Below, one piece after another: positions 16,170-24,708 of a DNA stretch of 64,000 nucleotides. Made by a program: the position numbers and the translations under genes. Origin of the DNA: Gryllotalpicola protaetiae (GTDB lineage: Bacteria > Actinomycetota > Actinomycetes > Actinomycetales > Microbacteriaceae); NCBI RefSeq assembly GCF_003627055.1, contig NZ_CP032624.1, positions 434,001 through 498,000 on the forward strand, read 5' to 3'. Numbering within the stretch: the stretch's first letter is position 1; each line of letters starts with the position of its first letter. The notes under the pieces were generated by a model, which worked only from the letters and a program-made list of their open reading frames with translations, did no database searches and was not told the DNA's origin.

Positions 16170-17388
16170 CCGCGTCGGGCGGCGGCTCCGCCGGAACGAC
16201 ATCCGGCCGCTTCCTCAGCGCCCCGGCGACGACGACCGCGATCAGCAGCAGCACGATCGGCAGCAGCATCGCGTCGGTCACAGAGGTCACCTGGGCGATC
16301 AGGCCGATGATCGCCGGGCCGCCGAACACGCCGACGTAGCCGAAGGTCAGCACTCGCGAGAGCACGATCGCCGAGTTCGGCTGGTTGCCTGCGGCGGTGA
16401 AGATCTGCGGCACCCCGCCGCTGATGCCGAGGCCGAGCGCTGCCCAGCCGACGAGTGTCAGCCAGATCGCCGGCGACACCACGATGACCACGAGCCCGGC
16501 CAGCCCGAGCAGCGACCCGAAGCGCACCACCGCGGCCGGGCCGAACCGTGCCGCGATGCGATCGGCCGAAAGCCGGCCGACCAGCATCGCGACAGAGAAG
16601 AAGGTGTAGCCGAACGCCGCGATCCCCGCCGCCGCGCCGAACGCCTGCCGCAGCTGCCAGGCGCTCCAGTCCCCCGCGACGCCCTCGGTGCTCATCAGCG
16701 TGAGTGCGCCGAGGCCGAGCAGCACGGTCAGACGCGTCATGGGCACACGGATGCCGCGCTTTCGGCGCCCCCTCTCAGACGATGCGGCGTCGGTCGCATC
16801 CGCAGCCGCATCCGGGTCCGGCGGCTCCTCGCCCTTCCGCAGCAGTGACGCGCTCGCAAGGGCGACCTAGACGGCCGCGACCGCGGCGGCCAGCCCGAGC
16901 TGCTCGGGCGCCGACCAGTGCAGGGTCGCTGTCCAGAAGATGAGCAACGCGCCGAGCGCGCCGCCGACGGGGTACAGCGCATGGAACGCCGACATGATGG
17001 GCCGCTCATACAGCCGCTCGACGAACACCGCCTGCATGTTCATGCCCACGTCGTTGAGCCCGCCGCCGAAGCAGAACACCGTCAGCACCCCGAGCAGCAC
17101 CCACGCATTGGTCGCTAAGCCGACGCCGACGGCGCTGAGCGCCGCGATGCCGAGCCCGGCCAGGCACAGCCTGACGGTGCCGACCCACTGCTGAATCCGA
17201 CCGCCGAGCTGCGCACCCGCGACGATCCCGATCGAACTGACGAGCGAGATCACCCCGAGCAGCCCCGGCGACACCCCGGCCCGATGGGTGATGAGCGGCA
17301 CGTTGCCCGACCACACCCCGATCAGGAATCCGATCGTCGCGTAGACCGCGAACACGCTCACACGGGCTGCGCGCAGACGACGAGGCAT
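16144..17388 (-). pseudogene. MFS transporter interrupted by an in-frame amber stop
   Basis: A 12-helix major facilitator, FucP/YbjJ-like, read from ATG 17388 (MPRRLRAARVSVFAVYATIG). The first six helices end at LGLAAAVAAV, then TAG occurs at 16867-16869. The same frame continues without shift through an Ala/Asp linker (PDPDAAADATDAASSERGRRKRG) into MTRLTVLLGLGALTLMS and the last six helices, ending PRPTG. The stop sits exactly at the central cytoplasmic loop. Either a single nonsense mutation killed the gene, or the two halves are made separately (a Met follows at 16740), or the base is misread. The substrate is unknown. Confidence 0.8.
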
Positions 17389-17556
17389 CTGCGAACAGTG
17401 CCTTCGTGCTCCCGCGTCCGCAATGCGCACTTGCGCGTATGGCGGGTCTACCCCAGCACAGGACGGCCCCGCCCCGATCCGTCCACCATTCGGCGATCTG
17501 CACAGCGGCTGCAGCATGGTGGCCGCATAGCATTCCCGTACCTACAATGTGGTCAC

Positions 17557-17790
17557 ATGAGAGGCAAGCTCGTGAAGATCGGAAACTCGCAAGGGGTGCG
17601 CATCCCCAAAGCGCTCATCGAACAAGCCGGACTGACGGGTGATATCGAGTTCACGCTTCTGCCCGACGGTATCCTCATCTCACCGCTGGAAGAGCATGAT
17701 TCGGGGAATTTGTTCATCTTCGCCGGCAAGTCCGCGCTTGAGGAACTCAATACCCCCGAAGAGGACGCGGCGTGGGCGTTCTTGCAGTAG
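17557..17790 (+). CDS. AbrB/MazE-type antitoxin
   Basis: A 77-residue protein with the swapped-hairpin AbrB fold: MRGKLVKIGNSQGVRIPKALIEQAGL, then DIEFTLLPDGILISPLE. An acidic C-terminal tail (ELNTPEEDAAWAFLQ) is the part expected to bind and neutralise the toxin. I chose ATG 17557 because the family begins within a few residues of the KLVKIGNSQG motif. It overlaps the toxin gene by 19 bases. The pair probably represses its own promoter, as is usual for this family. Confidence 0.87.
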   Translation: MRGKLVKIGNSQGVRIPKALIEQAGLTGDIEFTLLPDGILISPLEEHDSGNLFIFAGKSALEELNTPEEDAAWAFLQ

Positions 17791-18107
17791 GCGAGATCGT
17801 TGCTGTCGATTTCCCATTCACCGACGGCTCACGGCTAAAACGACGACCCGCGATGGTGGTCGCTTCGATGACTCGAGGCGATGCCGTGGTGAGCTACATC
17901 ACGTCTCAGCCACAACCCGGTTCGGTCCTGCTCCCCTCAAGATTCGTCTCAACGACGGGCGGCGGTCTCCCGCTCGACAGCTTCATTCGCCCCGAAAAGC
18001 TCTACACAGTGGGACCCTCGGCCGTCGTACGACGACTCGGTGAGGCCGACCGCCGCGTGGTTCACGAGGTGCTCGCCCGTCTTCGCGAGCTCTTCACTCC
18101 CCGGTGA
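17772..18107 (+). CDS. MazF/PemK-like endoribonuclease toxin
   Basis: A 111-residue protein of the CcdB/PemK fold: VGEIVAVDFPFTDGSRLKRRPAMVV carries the conserved basic strand and RRPA loop of MazF-type interferases. The later stretch is VLLPSRFVSTTGGGLPLDSFIRPEKLYTV, and the C-terminal helix is HEVLARLRELF. Expected activity is sequence-specific mRNA cleavage, held in check by the AbrB-type partner just upstream. The GTG start at 17772 lies inside the antitoxin gene and gives tight coupling. This is the second toxin-antitoxin pair within 2.5 kb. Confidence 0.85.
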   Translation: MGVLAVGEIVAVDFPFTDGSRLKRRPAMVVASMTRGDAVVSYITSQPQPGSVLLPSRFVSTTGGGLPLDSFIRPEKLYTVGPSAVVRRLGEADRRVVHEVLARLRELFTPR

Positions 18108-18675
18108 GCTCCTCGAACTCCTCGTCGTAGCCGTCGAGCGGTTTCTGCTGATCGCGGCGCACGCGGTGGCGGTCGCGCAGCAGCCGCTCGTACCAGACGC
18201 CGTCGTCGTCGAGGTTCGCCGCGCGCAGCCCGATCGTGTAGATCCGCTCGGCTTGCGCCAGCTCGCCTGCGAGCTCGAACGAGTCACCGATCAGCTCGGC
18301 GACGATGGGGTCGGATGCCACACCCTTCCGCGCCTCGTCGGCGACGGCTTTCGCCGCTTCGATGTCACCGCGGTCGATGTGGATCTGAATCAGCGTCGCG
18401 TGCGGCTCGAACTCGTCCGGCCCCGCTGCGGCCTTCGCCTCCAGTGCGACAGCGAGCCCGCGGTCCGTGTCGCCGACGATCATGTAGTCCTCGGCTGCAC
18501 TCGAAAGCAGCGCTGCGCGGGTCACTCCTGCACCGAGTTCGTACTCCTCGGCATCCGTCGCCCACGAGTACAGCGTCGCCGCACGATCGCGCAGCTCATC
18601 GGGTGACGCGCCAGACAGCACAAGGCCCTCCATGCGCTCATCGAACATGTCTTGAGTGATCTGCAAGGGGGCCAT
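18094..18675 (-). CDS. TPR-like helical repeat protein, hypothetical
   Basis: A 193-residue cytosolic protein with no signal peptide. Helical pairs with TPR-like spacing are visible: AATLYSWATDAEEYELGAGVTRAALL, GDTDRGLAVALEAKAAAGP, IHIDRGDIEAAKAVADEAR and FELAGELAQAERIYTIGLRA. The C-terminus is charged (RRDQQKPLDGYDEEFEELTGE). The domain suggests protein-protein contacts but gives no pathway. It is divergent from the EcsC-like gene (31 bases apart), and its 3' end overlaps the MazF-like gene by 14 bases. Confidence 0.7.
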   Translation of the reverse strand: MAPLQITQDMFDERMEGLVLSGASPDELRDRAATLYSWATDAEEYELGAGVTRAALLSSAAEDYMIVGDTDRGLAVALEAKAAAGPDEFEPHATLIQIHIDRGDIEAAKAVADEARKGVASDPIVAELIGDSFELAGELAQAERIYTIGLRAANLDDDGVWYERLLRDRHRVRRDQQKPLDGYDEEFEELTGE

Positions 18676-18706
18676 AACCCGAAGATAACCGCCCTAGACT
18701 CGCCGC

Positions 18707-19489
18707 ATGGCTCGCAAGGTGAAGTCCAAGACCAAGACCAAAGAGCTCGTGAAAGTCGACAAGCAGGGGCAGGTGAAGGGCCGCTTCATTCCGAACACGA
18801 TCGAGAGATCCGTTGACACGCTCGTCGGCGTCCACCGCCCCGCAGTCGTTGCGCACCTCAACGCGATCAAGCGCAAGCATCCCGACGCCTCGGTCGAGCA
18901 GCTGCACTGGGTGCTCGAGCGCCGTTACCTCGCCACCGTCACCAGCACGGGTGCGGCGACCGGCGCGACCGCCGTCATCCCGGCCGTCGGCACCGCGACC
19001 GCGCTCGCGCTCTCCGCCGCAGAGACCGTCGCGTTCCTCGAGACCACCGCCCTGTTCGCCCAGTCGGTCGCCGAGCTGCACGGCATCAGCGTCGACGAGC
19101 CCGAGCGCACCCGCACCCTCGTGCTCGCACTGATGCTCGGCCACGAGGGCAGCGACATCGTCAAGCAGTTCGGCCTCGAGATGCTGAACGAAGACGTCAC
19201 ACGCGCCGGCTACTGGGGCGCGATCGTGAGCGACTCCGTGCCGACGGCCGTGCTCAAGCCCGTGCTGAACAAGCTGAAGACGATGTTCTTCAAGAAGGTC
19301 GCCGCCAAGCAGGCGGGCTCGATCATCGGCCGTGCGCTGCCCTACGGCATCGGGGCCGTCGTCGGTGGAGTCGGCAACAACCTGCTCGGCCGCCGCGTCG
19401 TGAACGCGGCCAGGAACGCGTTCCCGCCGGCCGACGTCATCGTGCTCGACGACGAGATCGCGAAGCGGGCGCTGGCGGCGCACGGCTAA
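18707..19489 (+). CDS. EcsC-like membrane-associated protein, hypothetical
   Basis: A 260-residue protein. A very basic N-terminus (ARKVKSKTKTKELVKVDK) is followed by helices and a Gly/Ala-rich hydrophobic stretch (GAATGATAVIPAVGTATALALSAAETVAFLETTALF). A second Gly-zipper segment near the C-terminus is IIGRALPYGIGAVVGGVGNNLLGRRVV. Paired Gly-rich segments and the final GVGN-type motif resemble EcsC-family proteins, whose biochemical role is unknown. The assignment is tentative. It converges with the glycerophosphotransferase-family gene, overlapping by four bases. Confidence 0.6.
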   Translation: MARKVKSKTKTKELVKVDKQGQVKGRFIPNTIERSVDTLVGVHRPAVVAHLNAIKRKHPDASVEQLHWVLERRYLATVTSTGAATGATAVIPAVGTATALALSAAETVAFLETTALFAQSVAELHGISVDEPERTRTLVLALMLGHEGSDIVKQFGLEMLNEDVTRAGYWGAIVSDSVPTAVLKPVLNKLKTMFFKKVAAKQAGSIIGRALPYGIGAVVGGVGNNLLGRRVVNAARNAFPPADVIVLDDEIAKRALAAHG

Positions 19490-20730
19490 GAGGCGGACGC
19501 CTCGCCCGAGTGCAGGGCCGCGTGGTGGTCCCACTCCTCCATGAGGAATCCGATCGCCTCGTGGAACCGCTTCGTCGCCGCACCCTGCGTCGTGTCGCCG
19601 AAGTAGTAGTCGACCCACTTGCGCAGGTGGGCGGCCGCAGCCTCGTCGTGCGCCATCGTGTCGATGACCGAGGCGACGGATGCCGCGTCGGAGGCCTGCA
19701 GCCAATCGGCGTCGGACAGATAACCGCCCTCGTCGATCTCGGCCCCAGGGTTCACGGGCCGGGTGACGAGCAGCGGCTTGCCGGCGGCGAGCCGGTCGTA
19801 GACCATCGCCGAGATGTCCACGATCGCCATGTCGGCGACGGCCAGCTGCCAGCCGAGCTCGGGGCCGTCGTCGAAGACATGGTGCGCGGTCGGGTTGGCG
19901 GCGTTCGCAGCCCGCAGCGCGGCGATGATCCGGTGGTTCGCCTCGCCGTACGCGCGGTGCACCGCACCGCTGCGAGGGTGCGGCCGATAGATCACGCGGT
20001 AGCGCGGGTCGGCGAGCAGGCTCGCGACGAGCGCCTCGCCGTGACTCGCGATCGAGCCGTAGGCTGCCGCCGGCCGGTCGCCCTCCCACGTGGGCGCGTA
20101 GAGCACGACCTGCCGCTCGTCGGGCGTGAACGGCAGCTTCCCTGAGTAGTGGTCGGCCTGCGGCCGCCCGATCTTGATGGCGCGCCGATCGATGTCCCAG
20201 TCCCACAGCACGCGGCCGAGGCGAGCGAGCGCGGCATCCCCCGCAACCAGGGCGTAGTCGTACGCCTTGAACTGGTTGGTGGTCATGTACATCTTGTCGC
20301 TCTCGCCATGGTTGATGAACACATGCCAGCGCTGGCCGTAGCGCATCATCTGGAAGTTGCGCATGTTCTGGTTGACGTAGAGGACGATGCGGATGTCTTG
20401 GTCGGCTATGAATCTCTCGATGTCGACCACGGTCTTGAGGTAGGCGACGGGCACCGGTGACTCGCGCAGCAGCGGCTCGGCGCCCGTGATGGTGCGCGAC
20501 ATGATGACGACCGGCCAGCGCTTGGCGAGCTCGGCGAGCGGCTTGTACCACTGACGCACCTGGTACAGGTTGACGTCGCCGTCGGCGAAGTACACGGCGA
20601 TCTTGAACTCGTGCGCCGGCAGAGGCGGGGCCGCGCGCAGCCGCTCGCGGTACCACCGGCGGGCGCGACGGCGATCGAACGCCTTGCGCACGAGGCGGAC
20701 CGCGGAGCGCGCGTCCTTCAGAAGTCCCAT
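19486..20730 (-). CDS. CDP-glycerol glycerophosphotransferase-family protein (TagB/TagF-like)
   Basis: A 414-residue GT-B-fold transferase that adds polyol-phosphate units in teichoic-acid-type polymer synthesis at the inner membrane face. Family landmarks are NHGESDKMY (the HG.P/S motif), VVLYAPTWEGDR, YRPHPRSG and VDISAMVYDRLAAGKPLLVT (equivalent of TDYSS). The TDYSS position reads VDISA, so the CDP-binding Ser is retained but the motif is divergent; it may use another activated polyol or sugar. It has no N-terminal signal and a basic amphipathic start (RLVRKAFDRRRARRWYRERL) suited to membrane contact. It is divergent from the double-headed homologue at 20782. Confidence 0.83.
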   Translation of the reverse strand: MGLLKDARSAVRLVRKAFDRRRARRWYRERLRAAPPLPAHEFKIAVYFADGDVNLYQVRQWYKPLAELAKRWPVVIMSRTITGAEPLLRESPVPVAYLKTVVDIERFIADQDIRIVLYVNQNMRNFQMMRYGQRWHVFINHGESDKMYMTTNQFKAYDYALVAGDAALARLGRVLWDWDIDRRAIKIGRPQADHYSGKLPFTPDERQVVLYAPTWEGDRPAAAYGSIASHGEALVASLLADPRYRVIYRPHPRSGAVHRAYGEANHRIIAALRAANAANPTAHHVFDDGPELGWQLAVADMAIVDISAMVYDRLAAGKPLLVTRPVNPGAEIDEGGYLSDADWLQASDAASVASVIDTMAHDEAAAAHLRKWVDYYFGDTTQGAATKRFHEAIGFLMEEWDHHAALHSGEASAS

Positions 20731-20739
20731 CGCGACCAG

Positions 20740-20772
20740 GGTATCGGCGGCAGGTAAGCGCCCGCTGATACC
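20740..20772. promoter_or_regulatory. inverted repeat between divergent teichoic-type genes
   Basis: GGTATC at 20740-20745 and GCGG at 20747-20750 pair with CCGC at 20762-20765 and GATACC at 20767-20772; the one intervening pair is G-T. This 11-bp imperfect arm fills most of the 51-base gap between the two start codons. It could be a shared operator or a 5' leader hairpin. No regulator gene is adjacent. Confidence 0.4.
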
Positions 20773-20781
20773 GTTTGAGGC

Positions 20782-23574
20782 ATGGGTCGCTTCACCTTCG
20801 CAGCGGGCAATGTGCGCAAGATCGCGGCCCTTCCTCTTTACGCGTTCGGGCGCGTCGCCGCTGGCGTCGTACCGCGCCGCCGCGATCTGTGGGCGTTCGG
20901 GTCAGGTGTGGGCGTCGGTGAGGGTGCGCTGGCGCTGCTCGAGCACGTGCGCGCGCACGACGCGAGCGCACACGTAGTGTGGCTGGCGCGCAATCAGAGA
21001 GATATAGCGGATGCCCGTGCGCTCGGCATCCCCGCCGCGTTGCGCTATTCGTGGCAGGGGTTCCGGCTGACGCTGCGGGCGAGGGTGCTGGTCGTGACCC
21101 ACGGCTTCGGCGATGTGAACCGCTTCGCGACGCGCCGTGCGTTCGTCGTGAACGTGTGGCACGGCATCCCGTTCAAGAGGTTGCGCATCGACTCGCCGGA
21201 GGCGATGCGCGTGCCCATCATCGGCCGGCTGCCTTTCGTCGGCCGCTGGGTGCGTCGCGCGTTCGGCCGCTCGGGTCGCGGCATCTCGCTGTTCGCGACG
21301 GCGTCGCCGCTGTCGGCCGCGCGCATCCGCTCGGCGTTCGCGCTGACACCGCGGCAAGCCGTTGTGACGGGCGACCCGCGCGACGACGTGCTGCTCGCCG
21401 GATCGGCGGAGGCGCGCGAGCGCACCGCACGCTCGCGCATCTCGGTCGCGCTGGGCGAGCCGCGTGCGCTCAGCGCGCGCATCGTGATGTACGCGCCGAC
21501 CTGGCGCGACGGGCGCGCTCACCCCGCCGTTCCTTCCGCTGACGAGTGGGCCGAGCTCGACGCGCTGCTCGAACGCACCGACTCGCTGCTGCTCATCCGC
21601 TCGCACCCGCTCGGCCGCGGCGATTTCGCGGCCGGCGTCGCCGCGAGCTCCCGGGTGCTGCAGCTCGGCGCCGAGCTGCAGCCGGACATCACGCCGGTGC
21701 TGCCCGCCGTGGACACGCTCATCACGGACTATTCGTCGATCGCGTTCGACTTCGCGCTCACGGGCGGCGCGATCCTGTTCCTCGCACCCGATGTCGCCGA
21801 GTACGTCGGCCGCCGCGGCGCCTACGAGCCCTACGCCGACTTCTCGGGGGGTCGCGAGGTCGCCAGCTGGGTGTCGCTTCTTCCGGTTCTCGGTGCGGTG
21901 CTGACGGATTCCTCGGCCCGCACTCCCTTCGTCGAGCACGCCGCCTGGCTGGCCGACAGGTACCACGCGTTCCACGACGGCCGCGCTACCGAGCGCCTCT
22001 ACGAGTTGATCGGGCGCCGCCTCGCCGGCGAGGTCGATGCCATGCCACCGGCGCCGCCGTCGATCGCGGCCTCCGTGCCGCTCCGGGTCGACGCGGTGCG
22101 CGTCGCGCCCGCCGGCACCGGGTTCGCGCTTGCCGTCGAGGGGTCGCTCGGTGCCGCGACGCCTGAGACGGTGCTGCTGCGCGGCACGCGTGCGGTGCTT
22201 CCCGGGACCGTCGAGGTCGCAGACGGTCGTTGGCTCGCCCGCATCCCGCTCGAGGTCGAGGTGTGGGGCGCAGCGCCCACCCCGCCGCGCTCCGGCGAAT
22301 ATGCCCTCACGCTCATGAATGCCGGCTGTCATCCGCTGGAGCTCGACACAGCCGCCGCGCTGCCGCCTGCGCGGCGCTACGGCGCCGCCTTCCGTGTCGC
22401 AGTGTCGGCGGCCCGCGGTGCGATCACCGTCGAGCTCTCTGCCCCGCTGGCCGACGCCGAGGTCGGCGCAGTGAATCAGCGGCGCCTCTATGCCGCCTAT
22501 CGCGCGAACACCGCGCCGCTCGAGAAGGCCGTGTTCTTCGAGAGCTACTTCGGCAACAACGTCTCGTGCAACCCGCTGGGCATCGACCGTGCGCTCGCGG
22601 CGTCGCACCCCGAGGTGATCCGCTACTGGTCGGTCGCCGACGCCTCGGTGCCAGTGCCTGACGGCGCGATTCGGGTCATCGACGGCAGCGCCGAGTGGTG
22701 GCGCGCTCGTGCGACCTCTCGTCTGCTCGTCGTCAACGACTGGCTGCGCAAGCGCTGGCGCAAACGGCCGGGGCAGACCGTGCTGCAGACCTGGCACGGC
22801 ACGCCGCTCAAGAAGCTCGCCCTCGACAAGTCTGGCCTGCGGCCGCGCGCCCGACTCGCGGCCAGGGCAGAGAGCTCCCGCTGGGACGTCCTGCTCGCCC
22901 AGAACCCGTTCAGCGCCGATGTATTCCGATCGGCGTATGCATTCCGCGGCCCGATCTGGGACGAGGGGTACCCGCGCAACGACGTCGTCGCACGGAACGA
23001 GGTCGGGCCGAGCATCCGCACGCGCCTCGGCATCGACGCAGACGCGACCGTCGTGCTCTACGCGCCCACCTGGCGCGACGATCGACCGGGCGCCGTCGAC
23101 CACCTCGACGTCGCCGCTTTCGCGCGGCGGCTCGGGCCGGGGTTCGTCACCCTGATCCGAGGACACTCGCGCACGCTGCAGCCCGGCGCCTCCGTCACCG
23201 CGCCAGGTGTCATCGACGTCACCGGCTACCCGGAGATCAGCGAGCTGTACCTCGCCGCCGACATCCTCATCACCGACTATTCCTCGGTCATGTTCGACTT
23301 CAGTGTCACCGGCAAGCCGATCTTCTTCTACGTGCCGGACTTCGAGCACTACCGCGACCAGACCCGCGGCTTCACCTTCGACCTGTTCCCGGTCGCGCCG
23401 GGGCCGGTGACGACGAGCCTGACCGAGCTGGCGGATGCCGTGGCAGACGCTTCACCGGCCGCCGTCACGCACGCGACCCGCTACGCCGAGTGGCGTGCGC
23501 GGTTCAACCCGCAGGACGACGGCCACGCAGGCGAGCGGGTCGTCGAGCGCATCTTCGACGAGGGACTGCTGTAG
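20782..23574 (+). CDS. double-headed CDP-glycerol glycerophosphotransferase-family protein
   Basis: A 930-residue protein carrying two complete glycerophosphotransferase domains. Domain 1 has HGIPFKRLRIDSPE (His127), YAPTWRDGR, RSHPLGRGDF (His275) and ITDYSSIAFDF (Asp316). Domain 2 has WHGTPLKKLALDKSG (His672), YAPTWRDDRPG, RGHSRTLQPG (His795) and ITDYSSVMFDF (Asp832). A beta-rich linker (about 415-560) separates them. In known TagF-type enzymes these His and TDYSS residues are needed for transfer from CDP-glycerol. Both sites look intact, so the protein may add two different units or alternate on a growing chain. Together with the TagGH-like exporter it supports a wall teichoic acid-like product. 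Confidence 0.87.
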   Translation: MGRFTFAAGNVRKIAALPLYAFGRVAAGVVPRRRDLWAFGSGVGVGEGALALLEHVRAHDASAHVVWLARNQRDIADARALGIPAALRYSWQGFRLTLRARVLVVTHGFGDVNRFATRRAFVVNVWHGIPFKRLRIDSPEAMRVPIIGRLPFVGRWVRRAFGRSGRGISLFATASPLSAARIRSAFALTPRQAVVTGDPRDDVLLAGSAEARERTARSRISVALGEPRALSARIVMYAPTWRDGRAHPAVPSADEWAELDALLERTDSLLLIRSHPLGRGDFAAGVAASSRVLQLGAELQPDITPVLPAVDTLITDYSSIAFDFALTGGAILFLAPDVAEYVGRRGAYEPYADFSGGREVASWVSLLPVLGAVLTDSSARTPFVEHAAWLADRYHAFHDGRATERLYELIGRRLAGEVDAMPPAPPSIAASVPLRVDAVRVAPAGTGFALAVEGSLGAATPETVLLRGTRAVLPGTVEVADGRWLARIPLEVEVWGAAPTPPRSGEYALTLMNAGCHPLELDTAAALPPARRYGAAFRVAVSAARGAITVELSAPLADAEVGAVNQRRLYAAYRANTAPLEKAVFFESYFGNNVSCNPLGIDRALAASHPEVIRYWSVADASVPVPDGAIRVIDGSAEWWRARATSRLLVVNDWLRKRWRKRPGQTVLQTWHGTPLKKLALDKSGLRPRARLAARAESSRWDVLLAQNPFSADVFRSAYAFRGPIWDEGYPRNDVVARNEVGPSIRTRLGIDADATVVLYAPTWRDDRPGAVDHLDVAAFARRLGPGFVTLIRGHSRTLQPGASVTAPGVIDVTGYPEISELYLAADILITDYSSVMFDFSVTGKPIFFYVPDFEHYRDQTRGFTFDLFPVAPGPVTTSLTELADAVADASPAAVTHATRYAEWRARFNPQDDGHAGERVVERIFDEGLL

Positions 23575-23580
23575 CCCGCT

Positions 23581-24609
23581 TCAGCGACCGGTGAACTCAG
23601 CGAGGTTTCGCGTCAGCTTGAGGAACCCGAGGATGAAACCGAAGCCCCACGTGAAGTGGATCACCGGCAGCACGACCACGAACCACGCCATCGCCTTGAG
23701 CCCGTGCGCGCGGGCGATGACGCTCGCGGCGATCACGATCAGCAGGTAGCCGGCGGGGATCACGAAGCCGAGCAGCCACCACGGTGACATCTCTGAGAGC
23801 AGGCCGGCGATGATGCCGAGCACGATCAGCACGACAGCGATCGGCGGCGCCCAGTAACGCAGGCCGTTGTTCGCCGGGAAGCGGCGGGCGAGCTCGCCGC
23901 GCCAGACCCCGGTCGAGAAGAACTGCTTCGCGAGAGCGAGCACGCTCGCGCGGGGCCGGTAGCCGACCTTGAGCGCAGGGGTGAACCAGACCACGCCGCC
24001 GCGTGAACGGATGCGCCGGTTGAGCTCCCAGTCCTGACCGCGCTTGAACCCCTCGTCGAACAGGCCGGCGTCGATGAGGCTCTGGCGGCGGAAGACGCCG
24101 AGATAGACCGTCTCAGCCGGCCCTTCCTTGCCACTCGTGTGGTGGCGGGTGCCACCGAGGCCGATGCGACTGCCGTAGGCCACGGCGACCGCCTGCTCGA
24201 AGGCCGTGACGCCCTGCGCGTCCATCACGCCGCCGACGTTGTCTGCGCCCGTGCGCTGCATCACCTCGACGGCGGTGCGCGTGTAGTCGGCGGGCAGGAT
24301 CGAGTGCGCGTCGACGCGCACGACGACAGGGTACGAGGATGCTTCGATCGCCCGGTTCAGACCGGAAGGCGTCGCCCCGTCGGGGTTGCGGACAACCGTG
24401 ATGCGGGGCTCGGCCGCGAGAAGCGCCGCCACTGCGGCATCCGTGCCATCGCTACTCGGCCCGAGCGCCAGCACGACCTCCGACGGCCCCGCGTAGTCCT
24501 GCGCGAGCAGGCTGGCGACCGCCGCTGCCACGTGCTCCTCTTCATTGAGGACGGGCATCACGTACGAGACGCCGGGCTGCTCACCCAGATCGTGGAAGTC
24601 GTGCGTCAT
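23581..24609 (-). CDS. family 2 glycosyltransferase with C-terminal membrane helices
   Basis: A ~342-residue GT-A enzyme starting MTHDFHDLGEQPGVSYVMPVLNEEEHV (GT2 N-terminal signature). NPDGATPSGLNRAIEAS and VVVRVDAHSILP (DxD-like DAH) follow, then GLFDEGFKRGQDWELNRRIRSRGG, the ED-type acceptor/catalytic region. The last third holds about four hydrophobic helices. It resembles bacterial synthases and SpsA/ExoM-like enzymes that make cell-surface glycans. ATG 24609 is preferred; the longer reading to 24645 runs into an inverted repeat. It is probably co-functional with the adjacent envelope-polymer genes and converges on the double-headed transferase with a six-base gap. Confidence 0.85.
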   Translation of the reverse strand: MTHDFHDLGEQPGVSYVMPVLNEEEHVAAAVASLLAQDYAGPSEVVLALGPSSDGTDAAVAALLAAEPRITVVRNPDGATPSGLNRAIEASSYPVVVRVDAHSILPADYTRTAVEVMQRTGADNVGGVMDAQGVTAFEQAVAVAYGSRIGLGGTRHHTSGKEGPAETVYLGVFRRQSLIDAGLFDEGFKRGQDWELNRRIRSRGGVVWFTPALKVGYRPRASVLALAKQFFSTGVWRGELARRFPANNGLRYWAPPIAVVLIVLGIIAGLLSEMSPWWLLGFVIPAGYLLIVIAASVIARAHGLKAMAWFVVVLPVIHFTWGFGFILGFLKLTRNLAEFTGR

Positions 24610-24631
24610 GGATTCCAGTCGTTCGGCGGAC

Positions 24632-24659
24632 CTCCAGCCTACCAATCGGCAGGCTGGAG
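24632..24659. terminator. 9-bp inverted repeat between htrA-like and GT2 genes
   Basis: CTCCAGCCT at 24632-24640 and AGGCTGGAG at 24651-24659 form a perfect 9-bp stem with a 10-base loop. It lies after the protease gene and before the GT2 gene, both on the minus strand. There is no T-run, so it could be a rho-independent-like pause, an attenuator or an operator. Confidence 0.5.
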
Positions 24660-24708
24660 TCCGCTGAAACGACGGGCGCCGCGCGGCCCCGCAAGGTGGT
24701 TACGGCCG

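Noticed and set aside
16867-16869. Amber codon as pyrrolysine or programmed readthrough.
   Set aside because: No pyrrolysine genes or readthrough structure are visible, and MFS transporters do not use pyrrolysine; nonsense mutation or base error is simpler.
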